From Cyanobacteria bacterium UBA791 (GTDB lineage: Bacteria; Cyanobacteriota; Vampirovibrionia; Gastranaerophilales; Gastranaerophilaceae), in NCBI GenBank assembly GCA_002297005.1, contig DBIX01000026.1, positions 1 through 32,944 on the forward strand: a stretch of DNA of 32,944 nt, given 5' to 3'. Made by a program: the position numbers and the translations under genes. Positions 7,892 to 15,642 of the stretch are shown in pieces (the stretch's first letter is position 1; every line of letters begins with the position of its first letter). The notes beneath the pieces were generated by a model. That model was not told the origin of the DNA, searched no databases, and was given only the letters and a program-made list of their open reading frames with translations.

Positions 7892-8251
7892 TTATTGTTG
7901 TGGATTTGGGTTTCTTCTTATAAAGGTATCTTGGTCAGGTTGGGCTTTGTACCCTATAACTTTTCCTGCAAATTGGAGATAGGCTTTTTCCTGTGGTTTT
8001 ATTACGTTGCTTGCGTAATAGTTATATCTAGTTTGTGGTGGATATTGAGGTGAGGCTTGTTCGGTTAGCTTTCTTGCCTTTTCTTCCTCTTGTTGTTTTA
8101 GCAATCGGTTTATTTGGGTTGGATTACTTGTTCCAAAGTTAGATTTAATTATTTCAAGATTTTTTTCACCGCTGTTAAAAATACTTGTCAAATCAGTTAT
8201 ATTTGCTGATGAATTGCTATTTCCCTTGTTTATAAAACTAAATGCTTTCAT
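7892..8251 (-). CDS. Hypothetical protein, hydrophilic, proline/glutamine-rich C-terminus
   Basis: The 119-residue product is not one I recognise. It starts MKAFSFINKGNSNSSANITDL, has a charged helical centre (INRLLKQQEEEKARKLTEQ, about 47-65) and ends in a low-complexity tail rich in Pro, Gln and Tyr (SPQYPPQTRYNYYAS, NPNPQQ). There is no signal peptide or membrane segment. AAGGTTTAGG-type purine runs precede the ATG. It is convergent with rpsI and shares the bidirectional terminator with it. A second small reverse-strand gene lies 90 bases upstream. Codon use resembles the rest of the window, which argues for a real gene. Confidence 0.6.
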   Translation of the reverse strand: MKAFSFINKGNSNSSANITDLTSIFNSGEKNLEIIKSNFGTSNPTQINRLLKQQEEEKARKLTEQASPQYPPQTRYNYYASNVIKPQEKAYLQFAGKVIGYKAQPDQDTFIRRNPNPQQ

Positions 8252-8639
8252 TTTAACCTAAACCTTTTACCTTTTTTAAACCTAACCTTTTAAATTTTGT
8301 TTTTTGTAGTTATTGATTGTTATTTTATTTTTATGAATGTTTTATTTTTGCACGTAGTTGTGCATAGTTGTAATTCTTGCATAAGCAAGTTGAGGTTGAT
8401 ATTGATTAAATTGTGCCAAAATGACTTGCACAAAAGGTTTTAATAACTTTTCGTTGATAAAATCTGATATGGACATCACACAAAATTTAAACATGTTAAA
8501 ACCACCAATAACTACCTACATATATATAAAAACATTTTCTTCATGAGAATTGCCTTTTTTGATTAAAATTTTTTAAAAATAACAAATATTCGTAATATTT
8601 CGTGATAAAATTAATTTATAGATAGTTGAAAGGAAAAAT
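8252..8639. other. 388-base stretch upstream of leuS
   Basis: Apart from the small reverse gene at 8342-8494, this stretch holds the AT-rich divergent control region. A -10-like TATAGA at 8617-8622 could serve leuS, but no convincing -35 is seen. The leuS ribosome-binding site is AAAGGAAAAAT. I looked for a leucine T-box (specifier loop, the conserved T-box sequence and a terminator) and found none. Confidence 0.4.
8342..8494 (-). CDS. Small hypothetical protein of 50 residues
   Basis: A 51-codon open frame on the reverse strand that starts MFKFCVMSISDFINEKLLK and ends ITTMHNYVQK. GGTGG lies seven bases upstream of the ATG, and the codon choice (TTA, AGA, CAA, AAA) matches the neighbours. 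The central part (FINEKLLKPFVQVILAQF) could form an amphipathic helix; there is no signal peptide. An internal ATG at 8476 would give 44 residues but has no ribosome-binding site. It reads in the same direction as the orphan at 7892-8251, 90 bases downstream, so the two may be co-transcribed. Function unknown. Confidence 0.5.
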   Translation of the reverse strand: MFKFCVMSISDFINEKLLKPFVQVILAQFNQYQPQLAYARITTMHNYVQK

Positions 8640-11132
8640 ATGAAAGAATTATATTATCCACAAGGAATAGAGAAAAAATGGCAAGAAAAGTGGGCTAAAG
8701 AAAAAACTTTCAAAACTTATGACGAAAGTGATAAGCCTAAATACTATGCCTTATCAATGTTTCCATACCCAAGTGGAAAATTACACATGGGTCACGTTAG
8801 AAACTATACAATTACAGACGTAATTGCAAGATTTAAGAAAATGAAAGGTTTCAATGTTTTACATCCGATGGGATGGGATAGCTTTGGTTTGCCAGCAGAA
8901 AATGCTGCTATGAAACATGGTGCAAATCCTGCAAAATGGACTGATGAAAATATTGCTTATATGACAAAACAACTTAATATGTTGGGTCTTTCTTACGACT
9001 GGGATAGAGAAGTTGCAACTTGCAAACCAGAATATTATAAATGGACTCAATGGTTGTTCTTGCAATTCTATAAAAAAGGTTTAGCTTATAAAAAAGAAGC
9101 TGCTGTAAACTGGTGTAATGAATGTGGAACAGTTCTTGCAAATGAACAAGTTATCGACGGCAAATGCTGGAGATGTGACAGTGTTGTAGAAAAGAAATAC
9201 TTATCACAATGGTTCTTAAAAATTACTGATTATGCAGATAGATTACTTCAAGACTTAGATAAACTTGAGGGTTGGGGCGATAATGTAAAAACAATGCAAG
9301 CAAACTGGATTGGTAAATCTTCAGGTGCTATTTTCAACTTCAAGGTTGTAGATGCTCAAAACGGCGAAGAAATGTACGTTCCAGTTTATACAACAAGACC
9401 TGACACAGTTCATGGTATTACATATCTTGTTGTTGCTCCAGAATACAAGGATATTGAAAAACTTACAACAGCTGAAAATAAGGATGCAGTTGAAGAATAC
9501 AGAGCAAATGCAAGAAAAATGACTGAAATCGAAAGACTTTCAACAGATAGACCAAAAACAGGTGTTCCTTTAGGAACTCATTGTATAAATCCATTTACTG
9601 GTGAAACTTTCCCACTTTGGACAGCAGATTATGCTCTTGTTGAATACGGTACTGGTGCTGTAATGGCTGTACCTACTCACGATGAAAGAGATTTTGCATT
9701 CGCTAAAAAATATAATTTACCAATGAAAGTTGTTATTTCTCCAGCAGATAGAGAATTAAATCCTGATGAAATGACAAACGCATATACAGAAGAGGGTGTT
9801 TTAGTAAATTCAAATGAATTTAACGGTATGAAGAATACTGAAGCTAAAAAAGCTATCACTCAAAAAGCTGTAGATGGTGGTTTTGGTGAATTTAAAACTC
9901 AATATAGATTAAGAGATTGGTTAATTTCTCGTCAAAGATATTGGGGTGCACCTATTCCAGTTGTTTACTGTGATAAATGCGGTATTCAACCTGTTCCAGA
10001 AGATCAACTTCCAGTGATGTTACCAGAAGATGTTGATTTCTCTGTTGTAGGTAAATCACCAATTACAACTTCAAAAACATTTAAAGACACAGTTTGTCCA
10101 GTTTGTGGCGGACATGCTGTTAGAGAAACAGATACAATGGATACATTCATTTGTTCAAGCTGGTATTATCTAAGATATGCTGATGCAAGAAATTCTGAAA
10201 AACCATTTGATAAAGATTTAGTAAACAAATGGTTACCAGTTGACCAATACGTAGGTGGTATTGAACATGCTATTCTACACTTGTTGTATTCAAGATTTTT
10301 CACAAAAGCTCTTAAAGATATGGGCTTGTTAGATTTTGATGAACCATTCAAAAACCTATTAACACAAGGTATGGTTCTTAAAGATGGTTCAAAAATGTCA
10401 AAATCAAAAGGTAACACAGTAGACCCTGATGAAATCTTTGAAAACTATGGGGCTGATACAGCAAGATTATTTATTCTTTCTGATTCACCACCAGCAAGAG
10501 ATTTTGACTGGTCTGATGCAGGTGTTGAAGGTTGCTATAAATTCTTAAACAGAGTTTGGACGTTAATTTCTTCAAACCAAAATGACATTAACTTAAATTA
10601 TTCTATTCCAGCAAATCTTCCAAAAGAAGACGATAAATTGGTTAGAATTGTTAATATTGCAATTAAAGGAATTACAAACGATATTGAAACAGATTTCCAA
10701 TTCAATACAGTAATTTCTAAATACAGAGAACTTGTAAATTCAATCGCTGATTGGAGAAAATCTAAAGGTGAATTGAATGAAGATGACAAACAAGTATTCA
10801 GTTATGCGATTGCAATGTTGATTAAATTAATGTCACCTGTTACTGTTCACATGTCAGAAGAAATTTGGGAAAATTTAGGTGGCGAAGGTTCTATTCACGA
10901 CCAACCATGGTGCGAATATGACGAAAACTTGGCTAAATTAACAGATTTCACTCTTGTTGTACAAGTTAACGGTAAAGTTAGAGATAAAATTACTGTTGAT
11001 GAATCAATGAGTAAAGAAGAAATGGAACAAACAGCATTAGCAAGTGAAAGAATTAAGGAATACACTAACGGTAAAACAATTGTTAAAGTGATTGTTGTAC
11101 CTAAAAAACTTGTTAATATCGTGGTGAAATAG
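8640..11132 (+). CDS. leuS: Leucyl-tRNA synthetase
   Basis: The product is 830 residues, the normal bacterial length, and charges tRNA-Leu. The class I signatures are HMGH (49-52, in GKLHMGHVRNYT) and KMSKS (585-589). Zinc-type cysteine pairs occur in CNECGTVLANEQ with CWRCD (about 159-180) and in CDKCGIQPV. The CP1 editing domain (about 220-420) has the TTRPDT threonine-rich motif and the catalytic THDERD aspartate. The tryptophan-rich DWLISRQRYWGAPIPVVYC block and the C-terminal VVQVNGKVRDKI domain are present. There is no split into alpha and beta subunits. The downstream membrane-protein gene starts two bases after the stop. Confidence 0.98.
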   Translation: MKELYYPQGIEKKWQEKWAKEKTFKTYDESDKPKYYALSMFPYPSGKLHMGHVRNYTITDVIARFKKMKGFNVLHPMGWDSFGLPAENAAMKHGANPAKWTDENIAYMTKQLNMLGLSYDWDREVATCKPEYYKWTQWLFLQFYKKGLAYKKEAAVNWCNECGTVLANEQVIDGKCWRCDSVVEKKYLSQWFLKITDYADRLLQDLDKLEGWGDNVKTMQANWIGKSSGAIFNFKVVDAQNGEEMYVPVYTTRPDTVHGITYLVVAPEYKDIEKLTTAENKDAVEEYRANARKMTEIERLSTDRPKTGVPLGTHCINPFTGETFPLWTADYALVEYGTGAVMAVPTHDERDFAFAKKYNLPMKVVISPADRELNPDEMTNAYTEEGVLVNSNEFNGMKNTEAKKAITQKAVDGGFGEFKTQYRLRDWLISRQRYWGAPIPVVYCDKCGIQPVPEDQLPVMLPEDVDFSVVGKSPITTSKTFKDTVCPVCGGHAVRETDTMDTFICSSWYYLRYADARNSEKPFDKDLVNKWLPVDQYVGGIEHAILHLLYSRFFTKALKDMGLLDFDEPFKNLLTQGMVLKDGSKMSKSKGNTVDPDEIFENYGADTARLFILSDSPPARDFDWSDAGVEGCYKFLNRVWTLISSNQNDINLNYSIPANLPKEDDKLVRIVNIAIKGITNDIETDFQFNTVISKYRELVNSIADWRKSKGELNEDDKQVFSYAIAMLIKLMSPVTVHMSEEIWENLGGEGSIHDQPWCEYDENLAKLTDFTLVVQVNGKVRDKITVDESMSKEEMEQTALASERIKEYTNGKTIVKVIVVPKKLVNIVVK

Positions 11133-11134
11133 TA

Positions 11135-12574
11135 ATGACATTACTAAAGAATAAAGCATTTATAATTTCAATGATTTTATGGTGTTTTATTACGGTTGTT
11201 AGAATATTAAACCATATTCCTTGGCTTGATGAAGCACATGCTTGGACTATTTCTGAGGAACTTAATTTATTTCAAATAATTGATTTAATGAAAATTGAGG
11301 GACATACCATAATTTGGTATGTCCTTTTGATGCATTTTGCTAAATTGAATATAGCATACCCATATTCAATGCAATTTTTAAATTGGATATTCTGTTTTCT
11401 TACATTAATTATCTTGTGGAAGAAAGCTCCGTTTCCAACTTATTTAAAAATATTGATTACCTTCTCAATACCGTTTTTGACTGTTTATTCAGTTTATGCA
11501 AGATGTTATTCAGTTGGAATAATGTTGTTATTTTTATTGACAACATATTTTAGGGAGAAATTAAAACATCCTGTTTTTTATTCAGCATTGTTAGTTTTGT
11601 GTGCAAATACATCAGTAATGGCATTGTTTGGTGCAACTGCGTTCGGTATATTATTTTTGCACGAAATCTTTAAAACAAAAACTTTTGGAAAAAAGTTGAT
11701 TTTACCTGTAATAATTTTATTGTTAGGCGGAAGTTTGGTTTTAATTTCGCTTTTAGGTTCTGATTCTACAGCAATTAATAATTATAAAGGTACGTTTATT
11801 GCATCTAATTTCACAACCATTTTTCAAAGTGTTTTTTCTATTATAATTTGTGGTTTGGTTGTTGGAATTTTAGTATTATTTAAAAAATCTAAAACTTCAT
11901 TATTTTTCTATATCTTTAATTTGATTTGTTTAATTGCATGTTTCACATTGTTTTATAGTGGAAATTTTTGGCATCATTATTTCTTTTTCATATATTTGTT
12001 ACTTTGTTCTTGGATAGCTTGTTCTGATGAAAAAGTTTCTTCAAAGGCTAAAAAAATCGGTATTATTTTGTTATCAGTACTTACGTTATTTAATTATTTT
12101 AATTTTGACAAAAATTTTAGTAAACACTATAAAGAAATCTTTGGATATGAAAATCAAAACATTTATGCTTTTGCTATAAATAATGTGGATTTTAAAAATT
12201 CTCCGCTAATTGTTGATAACATGGATTACTTGGCTTATATCATTAAACCTTATGGACTCGATGCAATAAATTATTGTGCTGATAAAAAATTTGATTATGA
12301 TATAACAAATTATCCTGCAGAAAATCAATTTTGTTATACAGCTTTTAAAGACCAATATAATGTTGTAATTGATAAAGAGCGATTAGATAGTTTGTTAAAT
12401 AATGATAAAAGTTTTTTGTATTCTGAAATTGAGCCAAATTTGTTTGATAAAAATGGTGAACTTAAATTTTCTACTCAAAAAGGAAATGAATACAAGATAA
12501 AAAAATACAAATGTTTTCCATATATAAAACGTGAAAGATGTTTTTATGAAATAGATACAATAAAAAAGAGATAA
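11135..12574 (+). CDS. GT-C-like multi-pass membrane protein, probable glycosyltransferase
   Basis: The 479-residue protein has about ten membrane segments. The first ends in PWLDEAHAW (29-37); an acidic Asp-Glu pair in the first outside loop is the hallmark of PMT/ArnT-like GT-C transferases that use lipid-linked sugars. Later come TVYSVYARCYSVGIMLLFLL and a soluble C-terminal part of about 130 residues. It is clearly different in sequence from the truncated membrane protein at the left edge, but may belong to the same broad superfamily. The start is two bases after the leuS stop (TAGTAATG), so it depends on leuS transcription and translation. A terminator overlaps its stop. Substrate unknown. 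Confidence 0.75.
   Translation: MTLLKNKAFIISMILWCFITVVRILNHIPWLDEAHAWTISEELNLFQIIDLMKIEGHTIIWYVLLMHFAKLNIAYPYSMQFLNWIFCFLTLIILWKKAPFPTYLKILITFSIPFLTVYSVYARCYSVGIMLLFLLTTYFREKLKHPVFYSALLVLCANTSVMALFGATAFGILFLHEIFKTKTFGKKLILPVIILLLGGSLVLISLLGSDSTAINNYKGTFIASNFTTIFQSVFSIIICGLVVGILVLFKKSKTSLFFYIFNLICLIACFTLFYSGNFWHHYFFFIYLLLCSWIACSDEKVSSKAKKIGIILLSVLTLFNYFNFDKNFSKHYKEIFGYENQNIYAFAINNVDFKNSPLIVDNMDYLAYIIKPYGLDAINYCADKKFDYDITNYPAENQFCYTAFKDQYNVVIDKERLDSLLNNDKSFLYSEIEPNLFDKNGELKFSTQKGNEYKIKKYKCFPYIKRERCFYEIDTIKKR
11300..11324 (+). other. Terminator-like hairpin inside a coding region
   Basis: GGACATACCA (11300-11309) and TGGTATGTCC (11315-11324) form a perfect 10-bp stem around a 5-base loop, followed by TTTT. 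It lies about 165 bases into the membrane-protein gene behind leuS. By shape it is a weak intrinsic terminator that could lower read-through from leuS into this gene; chance in coding sequence remains possible. Confidence 0.4.
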
Positions 12575-12596
12575 GCTTTATACTTATCTCTTTTTT
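12562..12596. terminator. Bidirectional terminator between the leuS operon and the LysM gene
   Basis: A 14-bp stem (12562-12575 with 12583-12596, loop of 7) with A and T runs on either side overlaps the stop codon of the upstream membrane-protein gene. It also faces the end of the reverse-strand LysM gene, so it can serve both convergent transcripts. Confidence 0.9.
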
Positions 12597-12615
12597 TGAT
12601 TTTAGTAATAACTTT

Positions 12616-13164
12616 TTAGTTGTTTCCTAAAGGAATTATAAGTTTTTGACCTAATTGAAGTTGGTTAGGATTAGAAATTCCGTTAGCTTTTTCAACTTTC
12701 TTTGCGTTTGCTTCTGAATAAGAACCATAGAATCTAATAACGATAGATTCTAAAGTATCACCGTTTTGAACTGTATAGTTTTCAGAAGATAAGTTTTTAA
12801 CATCTGATGTATCAGCTGGGATGAAAGTTAATTTTGAAGACTCAGTTGTAGCTTCAACAGGAGCTGGAGTTTCAAATTCACTTTTCACAGCATTCATTGA
12901 TAAATTAACAATAGTTGTTAAAATTAGCATTGAAATAGCACCTAAAATAAAACCTGTAATAATATATACGATAGGTGATTTTTCGTATTTGCTATTTTGT
13001 TGTTTTAAATTTTGCCATAAAATATCAAGTTCTTTATCCTTGATAGGTTGAATATTTGATGATTGAGAAGCACCATAATTTCTGCGTCTATATTTAGAAA
13101 GTGCTTCAATAGCTTTAATTCTTTCCTTTGTAATATTTGAACGTCTAAGAGTTGTACTTTTCAT
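12616..13164 (-). CDS. Membrane-anchored LysM domain protein
   Basis: The 182-residue protein has a basic, arginine-rich cytoplasmic N-terminus (1-62), one membrane segment (about 64-87, SPIVYIITGFILGAISMLIL), a flexible linker, and a single C-terminal LysM domain at about 130-178 (YTVQNGDTLESIVIRFYGS, then NGISNPNQLQLGQKLIIP). LysM binds peptidoglycan N-acetylglucosamine, so the topology tethers the inner membrane to the wall. No catalytic domain is present. A good promoter lies at 13201-13228, giving a leader of about 30 bases. The gene is divergent from the TPR gene across a 184-base shared control region. Confidence 0.85.
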   Translation of the reverse strand: MKSTTLRRSNITKERIKAIEALSKYRRRNYGASQSSNIQPIKDKELDILWQNLKQQNSKYEKSPIVYIITGFILGAISMLILTTIVNLSMNAVKSEFETPAPVEATTESSKLTFIPADTSDVKNLSSENYTVQNGDTLESIVIRFYGSYSEANAKKVEKANGISNPNQLQLGQKLIIPLGNN

Positions 13165-13200
13165 AATATTATATCTCGCCCTTTTGTCTGTTACATGTCA

Positions 13201-13228
13201 ATTCTAGCATAATCTAAAACTATATCAA
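13201..13228 (-). promoter_or_regulatory. Promoter of the LysM gene with extended -10
   Basis: On the reverse strand TTGATA (13223-13228) is followed after 16 bases by TAGAAT (13201-13206), preceded by TGC as an extended -10. Transcription would start near 13194. This is one of the best sigma-70-type matches in the window. Confidence 0.6.
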
Positions 13229-13281
13229 GTTATTGGGCATTTTTTAATCTAAATGAACTACACCAAATAGAGGAGATTTTT

Positions 13282-13308
13282 ATGCTTTTGCTAAATAAAA
13301 TTTTTTGA
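13282..13308 (+). CDS. Possible leader peptide ahead of the TPR gene
   Basis: An eight-codon frame (MLLLNKIF) starts at ATG 13282, six bases after the strong ribosome-binding site AGAGGAG (13269-13275), which is better than that of most full genes here. It ends 40 bases before the TPR gene, which has its own GGAG site. Three of its first four codons are leucine (CTT TTG CTA). It may be a translated upstream frame that controls the TPR gene, or a remnant; nothing proves translation. Confidence 0.3.
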   Translation: MLLLNKIF

Positions 13309-13348
13309 ATGTCGTAGGAGAACCTGTAAATAAATTACGGAGAAATTT

Positions 13349-15016
13349 ATGTTGAATAGCACAGCCGAAATTAGTCAAGGAAAGACTATCGAAAAAGAAA
13401 TTATTAATTATACAGTTTCTTTTGAAAATGCACGAGTTGCACATGAAAGATATTTGTTAAAACAACAAAATGAAGATTTATTAGAAGCAGTAAATCAATA
13501 TTTGCAAACAATGAAAGCTAACCCAAAAATGGCTGAAAGCTATTATAGATTAGCATCTTTAATGCTTGAAAGTGGTGATATTGATTTAGAAAATGCTATT
13601 GAACAATGCAAAATGGCAATTTCTCTAGCTCCAAAAAATTCAAATGCTCATCTTTATACAGCATATTTTATGGAGAAAGCTCAAGATTACCAAAATGCTT
13701 CAGAAGAATTTGAAAAAGCTATTAAATTAGCGGGTGTAAATTCTGCAAGAGCAAGATTATTGTATTCTTCAAGCATTCTAAAAAGAGTAGACAATAAACA
13801 AGCACATATTTTCAACTTACATAAATTTTTATATTACATGGTAACAGGTGTTGCATTATCAGCTATTGATAAGGCTTCTATCAAAATGTTATACAAAAAT
13901 ATTAAAAATTCAGCAGTAGTTGGAATTTATAAAGCAGTTGGCTCATTATTTGAAAGCTTAAATATCGTAAAACCAACTTTAAAAGTTTACGATAGAGCAA
14001 TCAGAAAAACTGGTAATTCAGCAATGTTTTACGCAAAAATGGGTGACGTATTAATGCGTAACGAGGACTGTAACGATGCTTTGATGTGCTATAAGAGAGC
14101 TTACGAGGGTCAACCAAATGACAGAAAAACGTTATTGAAGTTAGCTACAATTACAAGAGCTTATACGCCAGATGCAATTGATGAAACTATTGATTACTAC
14201 ACAGCATTGCTTGAATTTGGTAAAGATTTAGACAAAATTTATTATGAATTAGGTCACTTGTACCTTAAAAAAGATGATAGCTTCCATGCTTTAGTTGCTT
14301 TTAAATTAGCATTAGATGCGGATGAAAACAATCCTTATTACAATAATGCAATAGCATTTGCATATTTGAGAAGTAATATGTTTGATGATGCTATTAGACA
14401 TTATCAAAAAGCTATCAAAATTAATCCTGATGATAAATGGACAGCTTTGGTATGCCATACTTTAGGTCTTTTATATTTAGAAATGAAGATGGATTTTCAA
14501 TCAGCAATTTCTTCATTCCAAGCAGGTTTAGTTTTAGACGAAACAAACTACGAATTACATATTGCTTTAGCTGATGTATATATGGTTCAGTCAGATTTAG
14601 ACAATGCAATTAAAACATATTGTGATGCTATAGCTGTAAAAGGTGATAACTATCTTGCTTACGCAAAATTAGGCTTAGCAATGTGGGAAAAAGGTTATGC
14701 TGAAGAAGCAGTAGTGTCGTTCACAAAAGCTATTGAACTAAATCCTGATTGTGATATTGCACATAATAATTTAGGTGTTGTTTATTTGGATGCTTTTGCT
14801 GATAAAGATGAGGCTTTAAAATGCTTTATGAAAGCTATTGAACTAAATCCAAATTACACATTAGCATATTTCAATGCAGGTAGAGCTTATGAAGAAATGC
14901 ATGATGCAGAAAATGCAGCATCATATTATCAAATGTCAATCGACTTAAACAGATTAAATCCTGAATTAAGTGAAGACGATATTAAAGATAAAATTCATAG
15001 CTTATTCAATTTATAA
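13349..15016 (+). CDS. TPR-repeat protein
   Basis: The 555-residue protein is composed of roughly ten or more tetratricopeptide repeats spanning about residues 35-540. Clear units are AIEQCKMAISLAPKNSNAHLY, AIRHYQKAIKINPDDKWTA, AVVSFTKAIELNPDCDIAHNN and ALKCFMKAIELNPNYTLAYFN, each ending in the usual Asn/Asp-Pro turn. There is no signal peptide or membrane segment, so it is a cytoplasmic scaffold whose partners are unknown. The ATG has ACGGAGAAATTT ahead of it. It is a single-gene unit: it is divergent from the LysM gene and closed by the terminator at 15068-15093. Confidence 0.93.
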   Translation: MLNSTAEISQGKTIEKEIINYTVSFENARVAHERYLLKQQNEDLLEAVNQYLQTMKANPKMAESYYRLASLMLESGDIDLENAIEQCKMAISLAPKNSNAHLYTAYFMEKAQDYQNASEEFEKAIKLAGVNSARARLLYSSSILKRVDNKQAHIFNLHKFLYYMVTGVALSAIDKASIKMLYKNIKNSAVVGIYKAVGSLFESLNIVKPTLKVYDRAIRKTGNSAMFYAKMGDVLMRNEDCNDALMCYKRAYEGQPNDRKTLLKLATITRAYTPDAIDETIDYYTALLEFGKDLDKIYYELGHLYLKKDDSFHALVAFKLALDADENNPYYNNAIAFAYLRSNMFDDAIRHYQKAIKINPDDKWTALVCHTLGLLYLEMKMDFQSAISSFQAGLVLDETNYELHIALADVYMVQSDLDNAIKTYCDAIAVKGDNYLAYAKLGLAMWEKGYAEEAVVSFTKAIELNPDCDIAHNNLGVVYLDAFADKDEALKCFMKAIELNPNYTLAYFNAGRAYEEMHDAENAASYYQMSIDLNRLNPELSEDDIKDKIHSLFNL

Positions 15017-15067
15017 TCATAATTTATTTATATAACAAAACAAAAATCTCATAATTTTATTTACACA

Positions 15068-15093
15068 GGTACGGTACTCCGTACCTTTTTTTT
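15068..15093 (+). terminator. Intrinsic terminator of the TPR gene
   Basis: GGTACGG (15068-15074) and CCGTACC (15079-15085) form a 7-bp stem with loop TACT, followed directly by eight Ts. Confidence 0.95.
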
Positions 15094-15234
15094 GACAAAG
15101 CGAACAGTTGAGCCAGAGCAAAACTTGTGAGCCTGTCTCCGTAGTTGACTTTAAGCCGTTAGGCATATTATCCAATTTAATGTCTTACGGATAAAAGGAA
15201 ACGTAGGTGAGAGGTTTTCTGAGGTACGAGCGAA

Positions 15235-15352
15235 GTAGGTTGGGGTTTCCACCCCAACAAATTAGAGTGAACCCTCAACCGAGCTTCGCTCACCTTCTCC
15301 CAGTTTTGGGAGAAGGGAAGAATATTTCCCCTCGTCCAAGCGGGCAGGACGA
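15235..15352. repeat. Dispersed double-hairpin repeat, copy 1
   Basis: This G+C-rich element sits in the 626-base gap between the TPR gene and rplJ. Hairpin A is GTTGGGGT/ACCCCAAC (15239-15258). A conserved single-stranded box containing AGAGTGAACCCTCA follows at about 15264-15277. Hairpin B is a perfect 10-bp stem (15293-15302 with 15307-15316) around GTTT, and a third stem TCGTCC/GGACGA spans 15332-15352. The same plan recurs at 32777-32873. From memory, similar hairpins with CCCTCACCCT and CTCTCCC are widespread intergenic repeats in many bacteria. The 140 bases upstream (15094-15234) are also G+C-rich, without a gene. A 73-codon open frame crossing the element is not credible as a gene. 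Confidence 0.8.
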
Positions 15353-15481
15353 ACAGTTTCGCTCAAACTTAACTATTCACTTTCTCAAGTACAGCATGCC
15401 ATATTTTGTTATATGTTTTTTAACATGATTTAACATCATGCTTGATTTTAAATTATGTTTTGTATATTTTGGTATTATAAA

Positions 15482-15603
15482 CCGCAGACAGTTAGTTCCA
15501 TTTCGGATTAAAATTTGCTAACCGAGGTCAAAGACTTAAATTAAATAGTTTTGATTGGAAATTTTGCGGCTTAGTGTATGCAAAATTTTTTTATTGCTTA
15601 CAC
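15482..15603 (+). promoter_or_regulatory. Ribosomal protein L10 leader with probable attenuator
   Basis: The closing stem pairs CCGCA (15482-15486) with TGCGG (15565-15569). The inner stem pairs GTTAG (15491-15495) with CTAAC (15518-15522), followed by CGAGGT; CCGCAGACAG and CCGAGGT are the sequences I associate with L10-binding leaders. Downstream, AAATTTTGC (15559-15567) and GCAAAATTT (15580-15588), followed by Ts to 15592, form a terminator that overlaps the closing stem. A competing stem pairs 15574-15583 with 15594-15603 (one mismatch). The promoter is probably just upstream (TTGATT 15442-15447 and TATATT 15463-15468, with 15-base spacing), next to a palindrome CATGAT/ATCATG at 15424-15440. 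Confidence 0.75.
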
Positions 15604-15642
15604 ATTAAATAGGTCGATAAAAATAAATTCAAAGGAGAAAAA

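Noticed and set aside
8495..8639. Possible T-box leader upstream of leuS
   Set aside because: No conserved T-box sequence, specifier loop or leader terminator could be found in this AT-rich stretch.
15207..15428. A 73-codon open frame in the gap before rplJ
   Set aside because: It lies across the hairpin repeat, its translation is Pro/Arg-rich and unlike the coding style of the window, and the same repeat recurs at 32777 outside any gene.
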